NCBI GenBank assembly: GCA_030616665.1
Contig: JAUWWX010000018.1
Coordinates: forward strand, 1-10,617
DNA length: 10,617 nucleotides
DNA from: an archaeon
GTDB lineage: Archaea; Iainarchaeota; Iainarchaeia; Iainarchaeales; GCA-2688035
Reading direction: 5' to 3'
Shown here: in pieces, positions 5,755-10,617 of the stretch
Layout of the letters: every line of letters begins with the position of its first letter
Position numbering within the stretch: the first letter of the stretch is position 1
Made by a program: the position numbers and the translations under genes
The notes under the pieces: model-generated
What the model saw: only the letters and a program-made list of their open reading frames with translations
Told to the model about the DNA's origin: nothing
Databases searched by the model: none

Positions 5755-6177
5755 ATGATTCTTGTTAATGCCGAGAACAGGGTGATGGGAAGGCTTGCTT
5801 CCTTTGTTGCGAAAAAGGCGTTGGAAGGCGAGAAGATTACAATACTGAATGCAGAGAAGGCGATCATAACAGGCTCGAGGGAGAGCGCAATGGATAAGTT
5901 GCAGACAAGGCTTGGTTTGCACGGAAAAGGAAACCCTGAGAAGGGCCCACATAGCAGCAGGATGCCGGACAGGGTTTTAAGAAGGGCTGTAAGGGGCATG
6001 CTGCCATGGCGAAAGAGAAGGGGCAAACAAGCTTACAGAAGGGTGCATGTTTACATCGGCTTGCCGTCAGGGTTCTCAGACAAGGAATTTGCAAAGCTGC
6101 CGGAAAGCAAGGGAAGGGAACTTAAAAAATTTGTTGAACTTGGTGAGGTATGCAGGTTGCTTGGGGCAAAGTGGTGA
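5755..6177 (+). CDS. rpl13: Large-subunit ribosomal protein L13
   Basis: Early-assembling 50S protein. The 140 residues begin MILVNAENRVMGRLASFVAK, the usual L13 opening with MGRLAS, followed by ILNAEKAIITGSRES and the rRNA-binding RMPDRVLRRAVRGMLPW...RGK at about 73-96. The ATG at 5755 is preferred over an in-frame GTG at 5746, because that GTG is part of the GTGAT ribosome binding site (5746-5750) and the later start matches the family N-terminus. The stop TGA (6175-6177) lies inside GGTGA, the ribosome binding site of S9. Confidence 0.97.
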   Translation: MILVNAENRVMGRLASFVAKKALEGEKITILNAEKAIITGSRESAMDKLQTRLGLHGKGNPEKGPHSSRMPDRVLRRAVRGMLPWRKRRGKQAYRRVHVYIGLPSGFSDKEFAKLPESKGRELKKFVELGEVCRLLGAKW

Positions 6178-6183
6178 AAAGAG

Positions 6184-6606
6184 ATGCTTAAGAAGAAAAA
6201 GAAGAGGAAAACTGGCCTGAACAGCAAGGCAAAGAAGAAACAGGCTGTGGCAAGGGTTGTTGTCAGGAAGGGAAAGGGCAAGATAAAGATAAACAAACGC
6301 GATATAAGCCTTTTTGAGCCACGGTACTTGCGCAATTTTATTGAAGAGCCTTTGAAGGTTTTGCCTGAAATCGCAAAAGGGGTTGACATTGAGGGAACTG
6401 TCAAGGGCGGTGGCTTTATGGGCCAGGCCAGTGCAATAAGGAGTGCGATAGCAAAAAGCCTGGTTTTGTACAGCAAGGACAGCAAGGCAAAGCAGGCTTT
6501 GCTTAATTACGACAGGCTTTTGCTTGTCGATGACGTTAGACGTGTTGAAAGCAAAAAGCCTTTGGGAACAAAGGCAAGAAAGAAAAAGCAGAAAAGCAAA
6601 AGGTAG
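6184..6606 (+). CDS. rps9: Small-subunit ribosomal protein S9
   Basis: Small-subunit head protein whose basic C-terminal tail reaches the P-site tRNA. The 140 residues include KKKQAVARVVVRKGKGKIKI (18-37), EPLKVLPEI, VKGGGFMGQASAIRSAIAKS and a tail ending in KSKR, the expected kind of C-terminus. The N-terminus is unusually Lys-rich (LKKKKKRKTG). The ATG at 6184 has GGTGA at 6173-6177 overlapping the L13 stop. The last codons (6565-6588) are nearly repeated 67 bases downstream, in the gap before rpoN. Confidence 0.97.
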   Translation: MLKKKKKRKTGLNSKAKKKQAVARVVVRKGKGKIKINKRDISLFEPRYLRNFIEEPLKVLPEIAKGVDIEGTVKGGGFMGQASAIRSAIAKSLVLYSKDSKAKQALLNYDRLLLVDDVRRVESKKPLGTKARKKKQKSKR

Positions 6607-6655
6607 GGGTAAAAGTTGTTCCAAGCAAGCAGGAACAAAAGCAAGAAAGAAAAAG
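6565..6655 (+). repeat. 24-bp direct repeat: S9 tail copy in the S9-rpoN gap
   Basis: The 24 bases at 6565-6588, which encode GTKARKKK in S9, recur at 6632-6655 with a single mismatch (23/24). The second copy lies outside S9, in a different frame, in the 65-base gap before rpoN. It looks like a duplicated or displaced S9 tail. Confidence 0.85.
6616..6638 (+). other. Stem-loop in the S9-rpoN gap
   Basis: TTGTTCC (6616-6622) and GGAACAA (6632-6638) form a perfect 7-bp inverted repeat around a 9-base loop. Its 3' arm is the start of the second S9-tail copy. No T-run follows, so it does not look like a terminator; it could protect or mark a processing point between S9 and rpoN messages. Confidence 0.45.
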
Positions 6656-6671
6656 GCGAGGGTGAGAAAAG

Positions 6672-6866
6672 ATGATGGTTCCAATAAGGTGCTTCAGCTG
6701 TGGGAAACAGCTTGGCGGGCTTTACGAGCAATTCAAAAAAAGGGTTGAAAAAGGGGAAAAGCCTGAAAAGGTAATGGACGACTTGGGCATAAAAAGGTAT
6801 TGCTGCAGGCGAATGATTTTTTCGCAGGTTGACCTGATAGACGAGATATCAAAGTACAAGAGCTGA
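6672..6866 (+). CDS. rpoN: DNA-directed RNA polymerase subunit N (Rpo10 / Rpb10)
   Basis: Small zinc-binding polymerase subunit that joins the D/L assembly platform. The 64 residues show the full Rpb10 pattern: [15 protein letters not shown] at the N-terminus with C7-x2-C10, and the adjacent pair C44-C45 in RYCCRRM, together forming the zinc site. The start is ATG 6672 rather than the next ATG 6675, because the first aligns with the family's M-[I/V]-[I/V]-P start and has GGTGA (6661-6665) at good spacing. The gene lies between S9 and S2; rpoK and enolase, which commonly follow rpoN in euryarchaea, are absent. Confidence 0.97.
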   Translation: MMVPIRCFSCGKQLGGLYEQFKKRVEKGEKPEKVMDDLGIKRYCCRRMIFSQVDLIDEISKYKS

Positions 6867-6872
6867 GCTGGT

Positions 6873-7586
6873 ATGGAAGAAAAAGGCAAGTCAAAACATT
6901 TGGTTGAGTTGGACGAGTACCTTAAGACTGGCAGCCACATTGGAACAAAATTCAAGACCGGGGACATGAGAAGGTACATCTTCAAGCAGCGGAGAGACGG
7001 TCTGAAGGTTTTGGATGTGGAAACAATTGATAGCAGGCTAAAAATTGCAGCAAAATTTTTGGCAGGATTTGATTTGGCTGGGATAGTGACGGTTGCAAGA
7101 AAAACCTATGGCCAGCAGCCAGCAAAAATGTTTTCTGAAGCAATTGGCGGAAAAGCTATTTTGGGCAGGTTTGTGCCAGGCACCTTCACAAACCCGAATG
7201 CGAAAAAGTTTGTCGAGCCAAAGGTTGTGATTGTGACAGACCCTGAATCGGATAGGCAAGTGCTAAAAGAGGTGCAGAAGACAAAGGCACCAGTTGTAGC
7301 AATGTGCTCAACAAACAACATCCTGAGGGCAATTGATTTGGCTATACCGATTAACAACAAGGGAAGAAAAAGCATTGCCTTGGCATACTTTCTCCTTGCT
7401 AGGGAGATACTCAAAGAAAAAGGCTTACTCAAAAAAAATGAGGACTTTTCAAAGAAGCTAGAGGACTTTGAATACAAGATGAAGGAAGGGCAAGGGGAAA
7501 AGGAAAGGTCAGAGGGCAGAGGGTACAAGGGAAGAGACTACAAAGACAGGCGCGACGGCAAAAGGCGCGGTTTCAGGCGAAGGTAA
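6873..7586 (+). CDS. rps2: Small-subunit ribosomal protein S2
   Basis: Late-binding small-subunit protein between head and body. The 237 residues show the archaeal S2 opening (LKTGSHIGTKFKTGDMRRYI at 17-36), the DVETIDSRLKIAAKFLAGF helix, GRFVPGTFTNP at about 99-109, VVIVTDPESDRQVL and IPINNKGRKSIALAYFLLAR near the end of the fold. From about residue 205 it carries an Arg/Lys/Gly/Asp-rich tail ending RRGFRRR, less ordered than the core. The ATG is six bases after the rpoN stop and its ribosome binding site is weak (GAGCTGGT at 6865-6872). It is the last gene of the packed run. Confidence 0.97.
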   Translation: MEEKGKSKHLVELDEYLKTGSHIGTKFKTGDMRRYIFKQRRDGLKVLDVETIDSRLKIAAKFLAGFDLAGIVTVARKTYGQQPAKMFSEAIGGKAILGRFVPGTFTNPNAKKFVEPKVVIVTDPESDRQVLKEVQKTKAPVVAMCSTNNILRAIDLAIPINNKGRKSIALAYFLLAREILKEKGLLKKNEDFSKKLEDFEYKMKEGQGEKERSEGRGYKGRDYKDRRDGKRRGFRRR

Positions 7587-7589
7587 CTG

Positions 7590-7605
7590 CTCTTTTTCAA
7601 AAGAG
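7590..7605 (+). terminator. Possible terminator hairpin / T-run after S2
   Basis: CTCTTTT (7590-7596) and AAAAGAG (7599-7605) form a perfect inverted repeat starting three bases after the S2 stop; the 5' arm plus loop contains a 5-T run (7593-7597), the kind of oligo-T at which archaeal polymerase stops. The 2-base loop would force the innermost pair open. Position at the end of a long operon supports the call; the short T-run weakens it. Confidence 0.35.
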
Positions 7606-7610
7606 AAATG

Positions 7611-7618
7611 CTTTAAAT
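7611..7618 (+). promoter_or_regulatory. Promoter for the MEMO-family gene, likely giving a leaderless mRNA
   Basis: CTTTAAAT preceded by purine-rich AGAGAAATG resembles BRE plus TATA. The TATA centre lies about 27 bases before the ATG at 7642, so transcription would start at or just before the start codon. The bases before the ATG (CCATCTTTTT) hold no ribosome binding site, which supports leaderless translation. Confidence 0.65.
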
Positions 7619-7641
7619 TAACTTTAGCAGACCATCTTTTT

Positions 7642-8433
7642 ATGGCAACAAGGGAAGCAAGCGCTGCTGGCTCTTTTTATCCCGGACAGAAAGAGAAACT
7701 GCGTCAACAACTTGAGCAACTTTTCAAGGGCTTGCCCAAAGAAGAGAAAACCGAATGTGTTGTTGCACCTCATGCAGGATACCCTTACAGCGGAAAGACA
7801 GTCGCCTATTCTTTTAATGCTTTGCAGGAAAACAAGTGCTTTGTGATATTAAGCCCGAGCCACACAGGCCTGGGGCCTGAAATAAGTGTGAGTGATGCAG
7901 ACGAATGGGCAACACCTATTGGGAACGTTCCAATCGACGCCAAGCTCAGGCAGAGGCTTCTTGAAAGGCTTGAAATTGAGGCCGACGATTTGGCGCACAT
8001 AGAAGAGCACAGCATTGAGGTGCAGCTGCCGTTTCTGCAGTTTTTGTTCAAGGGAAGCAGCATACTGCCAATAACCATAGCTGAGCACGGACTTGAAAGA
8101 CTGAAAGAGCTTGGAAAGGCCCTTTCAGAAATCGGTGGCGAATTTTCTGTGATTGCGTCAGGCGATTTCACGCACCACCAACAGCTTCAAATTGCAAGGG
8201 AAAAGGATTTTGGGGCAATTAAAAAAATAGAGGCAGTTGACGTTGAAGGCTTCTACAACGAAGTTGTGGACAAGCAGCTGAGCATCTGTGGGCTTTCTCC
8301 AATAACCGCTTTGATGCAGTACTGCAAAGAAAAGGGATTTAAGAGGGGAAAGCTTTTGCACTACGACACAAGCGCTTCTGCTTCCGGGGACGAGGCAAGC
8401 GTTGTGGGATATGCGGCAATAGGGTTCTATTAG
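7642..8433 (+). CDS. MEMO1 / AmmeMemoRadiSam system protein B family protein
   Basis: Member of the MEMO family, structurally related to class III extradiol dioxygenases. Its archaeal function is not established; in many genomes it accompanies an AMMECR1 protein and a radical-SAM protein, neither of which is visible here. The 263 residues contain the family opening REASAAGSFYPG, APHAGYPYSG with H44, SPSHTG with H74, the EEHSIEVQLPF block with H123, SGDFTHH (173-179) and C216 in ICGLSP. H44, H74 and C216 correspond to the putative metal ligands of human MEMO1. The end (DTSASASGDEASVVGYAAI) is also typical. It sits directly after S2, as in several euryarchaea, but lacks the mevalonate-pathway genes that often follow. 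Confidence 0.93.
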   Translation: MATREASAAGSFYPGQKEKLRQQLEQLFKGLPKEEKTECVVAPHAGYPYSGKTVAYSFNALQENKCFVILSPSHTGLGPEISVSDADEWATPIGNVPIDAKLRQRLLERLEIEADDLAHIEEHSIEVQLPFLQFLFKGSSILPITIAEHGLERLKELGKALSEIGGEFSVIASGDFTHHQQLQIAREKDFGAIKKIEAVDVEGFYNEVVDKQLSICGLSPITALMQYCKEKGFKRGKLLHYDTSASASGDEASVVGYAAIGFY

Positions 8434-8492
8434 ACAGTAGCTGAATCAAAATTAGTCAAATCCCAGATAATTCCTTAACTGTAGAGGGTAAA

Positions 8493-8500
8493 TTTAAATA
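8493..8500 (+). promoter_or_regulatory. TATA box for the TrmB-family gene
   Basis: TTTAAATA preceded by AGAGGGTAAA, a plausible BRE, in the 116-base gap 8434-8549. It predicts transcription start near 8520-8525, inside an AT palindrome, and leaves a short leader with AGGT (8539-8542) as ribosome binding site. Confidence 0.6.
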
Positions 8501-8515
8501 TAGAAGAAAGCCTAT

Positions 8516-8530
8516 AATATATAATATATT
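8516..8530 (+). promoter_or_regulatory. Perfect AT palindrome, possible TrmB-type operator
   Basis: AATATAT-A-ATATATT is a perfect inverted repeat with one central base. It lies 16 bases after the TATA box and overlaps the predicted transcription start, where a bound dimer would block initiation. Pure A/T composition makes chance symmetry likely, and it does not match the published TATCAC-N5-GTGATA motif of Thermococcales TrmBL1. Confidence 0.35.
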
Positions 8531-8549
8531 GGCAAATTAGGTAGTTGGC

Positions 8550-9287
8550 ATGAATAATAGAGACGTTAATTCTTTGCTGCTGAGGCTTGGCTTGACAGAA
8601 TATGAGAGCAAGACGCTTGCAACCCTTTTTAAGATGGGCGAAGGAGAGGCTCCGGCGATTAGCAGGATTGCACAGGTCCCCAAAACCCGGGTTTACGACG
8701 TTTTGGACAAGCTGGTTGAAAAAAACCTTGTGATAGAGATAAGGGGCAGGCCGAAAAGGTATAGGGGCATAGAGGCAAAAAAGGGGTTTGAGACGCTTTT
8801 GCAGAAGAGGAAAGACGAGTTGCAAGACCTGCAGAGCCAGGTTTCAGGAATAAAAAACTTTCTTGCATTGGACTTGGAAAAGGAGGAGCCAGGCGAAACC
8901 GTTATGAAGGTAAAGGATAGGCATGACTTTGACAGGATTCTTGCACAGGAAATTGCAAAGGCAAAAGACAGCCTGTCCGGCTTTTCAGAGCTAACTGACA
9001 AAGACCATACCCTCCAGGAAGCCATAGGGGCTGCCAAGGAAAAAAAGGTTAACGTACGACTTATTAATGCCTACCAGAACCAGTGGCTGCAAAAAAACAC
9101 GGAAATGAAACAGCTTAGCCATGGCCTGAACGCCTTCATTGTGGACGGGAAAAAGGTTATACTTGCGTTAAGCGACTTCAAGCAGGAAAAGCCAGAATAC
9201 CATTTTGCAATATTCCACTGCCACAAGCCAATGGTCAATGCACTGCAGCACTACTTTGACAAATGCTGGCAGCAGGCAAAGAAATAG
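8550..9287 (+). CDS. TrmB-family transcriptional regulator
   Basis: The 245 residues show an N-terminal winged helix-turn-helix (about 8-75): LGLTEYESKTLATLFKMG, recognition-helix region ISRIAQVPKTRVYDVLDKLV, and wing IRGRPKRYRGI. This is the classical TrmB domain. A coiled-coil stretch follows (about 78-112), then a phospholipase-D-like C-terminal domain (about 118-242; NAFIVDGKKVILALSDF, then the family-like ending near HYFDKCW) without catalytic HKD motifs. TrmB proteins of Thermococcales with a sugar-binding domain are about 340 residues; this shorter form lacks that part, so its effector cannot be predicted. ATG 8550 has AGGT at 8539-8542. It stands alone between a MEMO gene and gltX with its own promoter; targets are unknown and autoregulation is possible. 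Confidence 0.88.
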   Translation: MNNRDVNSLLLRLGLTEYESKTLATLFKMGEGEAPAISRIAQVPKTRVYDVLDKLVEKNLVIEIRGRPKRYRGIEAKKGFETLLQKRKDELQDLQSQVSGIKNFLALDLEKEEPGETVMKVKDRHDFDRILAQEIAKAKDSLSGFSELTDKDHTLQEAIGAAKEKKVNVRLINAYQNQWLQKNTEMKQLSHGLNAFIVDGKKVILALSDFKQEKPEYHFAIFHCHKPMVNALQHYFDKCWQQAKK

Positions 9288-9329
9288 GGCAAGGCGCAAA
9301 AAAGCCTGCTTGGGCACTGAGGCAAATTA

Positions 9330-9335
9330 TTTATA
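9330..9335 (+). promoter_or_regulatory. TATA box for gltX
   Basis: TTTATA within AAATTATTTATAG in the 76-base gap after the TrmB gene. The start of transcription would be around 9357-9360, only a few bases before the ATG at 9364, so the message may be leaderless or nearly so; GGTTGAG (9356-9362) directly abuts the start. Confidence 0.6.
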
Positions 9336-9363
9336 GTGATTCCTAACTACTAATTGGTTGAGT

Positions 9364-10617
9364 ATGAGCATTGATCAAGATGCATACAGGTATGCGGTAA
9401 AAAATGCTGTTTTGCACAAGGGAAAGGCAGAGGCAGGCGCAATTGTTGGAAAGCTGAAGGCGCTGCATCCGGGTTTGAGCATAAAGAAGGCAATGGAGCT
9501 TTCCTTGGAGGCCGTTAAGAAAGTGAATGCGCTTGGAGAAAAGGAATTGAAGAAAGAGTTTGCCGAATTTGAAAAGCAGGGCTACGAGTTGAAGCCCAAA
9601 GAGAAAGAGGATGTCCTGCCAAGGTTGCAGTGGGCAGAAACAGGCAAGGAAAAAGTTGTCACAAGGTTTGCCCCAAACCCAAACGGGCCATTCCATTTGG
9701 GGAATGCAAGGGCTGCCATTTTGAGTAAGGAGTTTGCCAAAAGGTACAAGGGGAAATTCATTCTTCGCTTTGACGACACAGACCCAAAGGTGAAAAAGCC
9801 AATTGAGAACGCAGAGCAAATTTTCAAAGATGACCTGAATTGGCTTGGATGCAAGCCTTATGAAACGTTCTTTGCCTCTGGCAGGCTGGAAATTTACTAC
9901 AATTATATGAAGACTGCCTTGCAGAAAGGCTTTGCCTACATTTGCCAGTGCGAGTCCGAGGCCTGGAGGGCATTGATTAGGGAGAAGAAGGGCTGCAAGT
10001 GCCGAAACCTAAAGCCAAAAGAGCAATTAAAGCTGTTTGAGAAAATGTTGCGCACTGAGATAAAAGAGGGAGAGGCTGTTCTCAGAATAAAGACCGATTT
10101 AGGGCACAATGACCCAAGTGTCAGGGATTGGTGGGCTGCAAAGGTTGTTGACAAGCCAGTTCACTCAAATCCAAAGGTAGTGGAAAAGCATGTTTGGCCA
10201 AGCTATAACTTCGCAAGTGCGATTGACGACCATTTGATGAAGATAACGCTGATTGTTAGGGGCCAGGAGCACGAGCAAAACAAGACCAAGCAGGAATTTT
10301 TGTACAAGCGCTTTGGATGGGCCTATCCAAGATGCTTCCATTTTGGCAGGATTAGTTTGCAGGGTGTTGTGCTGAGCACAAGCAAGATAAAGGAAGGAAT
10401 TGAATCAGGCTTGTATAGCGGTTGGGATGACCCAAGACTTGGAACGATTAAGGCGTTTAGGCGAAGAGGCTTCAAGGCAGAGGCGTTGAGGCAGGCGATC
10501 CTTGATTTGGGCGTAAATCCTAATGACGCTGCCATTCAATGGAGCAAATTGATTGACTTGAACAGGAAGCTGATTGAAGCAGAAAGCCAGAGGATGGCCT
10601 TCCGTGAGGAACCCTTG
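9364..10617 (+). CDS. gltX: Glutamyl-tRNA synthetase, archaeal type (3' end outside window)
   Basis: Charges tRNA-Glu with glutamate using ATP. The visible 418 codons have no stop; archaeal enzymes are usually about 550-570 residues, so the C-terminal anticodon-binding beta-barrels are cut off. Residues 1-90 are the archaeal/eukaryotic-type N-terminal extension. The catalytic Rossmann core shows the HIGH-type motif HLGN (111-114) in RFAPNPNGPFHLGNARA, then FDDTDP (136-141). A Cys set C194-x-C196 ... C211-x-C213 is a likely zinc knuckle in the acceptor-binding region. The KMSKS-type motif is STSKI (338-342) in VVLSTSKIKEGIESG, the form shared by archaeal GluRS and GlnRS. Its place downstream of S2 and MEMO recalls methanogen gene order, minus the isoprenoid genes. 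Confidence 0.97.
   Translation, partial: MSIDQDAYRYAVKNAVLHKGKAEAGAIVGKLKALHPGLSIKKAMELSLEAVKKVNALGEKELKKEFAEFEKQGYELKPKEKEDVLPRLQWAETGKEKVVTRFAPNPNGPFHLGNARAAILSKEFAKRYKGKFILRFDDTDPKVKKPIENAEQIFKDDLNWLGCKPYETFFASGRLEIYYNYMKTALQKGFAYICQCESEAWRALIREKKGCKCRNLKPKEQLKLFEKMLRTEIKEGEAVLRIKTDLGHNDPSVRDWWAAKVVDKPVHSNPKVVEKHVWPSYNFASAIDDHLMKITLIVRGQEHEQNKTKQEFLYKRFGWAYPRCFHFGRISLQGVVLSTSKIKEGIESGLYSGWDDPRLGTIKAFRRRGFKAEALRQAILDLGVNPNDAAIQWSKLIDLNRKLIEAESQRMAFREEPL

Noticed and set aside
6076..6684. 202-codon open frame on the - strand opposite L13, S9 and the rpoN start
   Set aside because: Same explanation: antisense shadow of Lys-rich coding sequence, rich in Leu and Phe, without recognisable motifs.
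6524..6748. 74-codon + strand frame spanning the S9 end, the S9-rpoN gap and rpoN
   Set aside because: It is out of frame with both genes and has no ribosome binding site; its resemblance to the S9 tail comes only from the 24-base repeat, which is reported separately.
1..10617. Mobile elements, CRISPR arrays, toxin-antitoxin or defence genes
   Set aside because: No transposase, regularly spaced repeats, att-like duplications or foreign-looking genes were found; all complete genes belong to conserved archaeal families or a common regulator family.

Overview
This window is an archaeal ribosomal-protein / RNA-polymerase superoperon with every gene on the + strand. The archaeal assignment rests on proteins that bacteria lack (L34e, L14e, L18e, RpoN/Rpb10, a ferredoxin-domain RpoD, DUF106/EMC3-like protein, TrmB), an archaeal-type GluRS, a tRNA with a bulge-helix-bulge intron, TATA-type promoters and GGAGGTGAT-type ribosome binding sites. 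The compact gene order, with several usual neighbours missing, fits a reduced-genome DPANN-type archaeon (for example Diapherotrites or Micrarchaeota). The sequence alone does not settle the lineage.

Layout. 1-134 is the Lys/Glu-rich C-terminus of an upstream gene, by position probably L15. It is followed by secY (141-1511). A promoter-bearing 94-base gap leads to a DUF106/EMC3-family membrane insertase (1606-2115), then L34e, L14e, S13, S4 and S11 in a tightly packed run to 4344. A 97-base A-rich gap with a TATA box precedes rpoD (4442-5197), an intron-containing tRNA-Leu(UAA) (5222-5343), L18e, L13, S9, rpoN and S2 (ending 7586). The last third is looser. A MEMO1/AmmeMemoRadiSam-B protein (7642-8433), a TrmB-family regulator (8550-9287) and the first 418 codons of glutamyl-tRNA synthetase (9364 to window end) each have their own TATA-like promoter.

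How the genes work together. SecY and the DUF106 protein handle membrane-protein insertion. The ribosomal proteins, the two RNA polymerase subunits, the tRNA and GltX serve translation and transcription. Stop codons often lie inside the next gene's ribosome binding site (secY, L34e, S9) or overlap its start (L14e/S13, S4/S11), which suggests translational coupling.

I see no mobile element, CRISPR array, prophage or clearly new system. The points most worth a second look are: the S4 C-terminal tail, built from recent tandem repeats, one carrying a one-base A-run difference that shifts the frame; the canonical hBHBh' tRNA intron in an operon-embedded tRNA; two complete 4Fe-4S motifs in RpoD; loss of adk, cmk, cbf5, rpoK, eno and the isoprenoid block from conserved positions; a duplicated S9 tail in the S9-rpoN gap; and an AT palindrome at the predicted start of trmB transcription.
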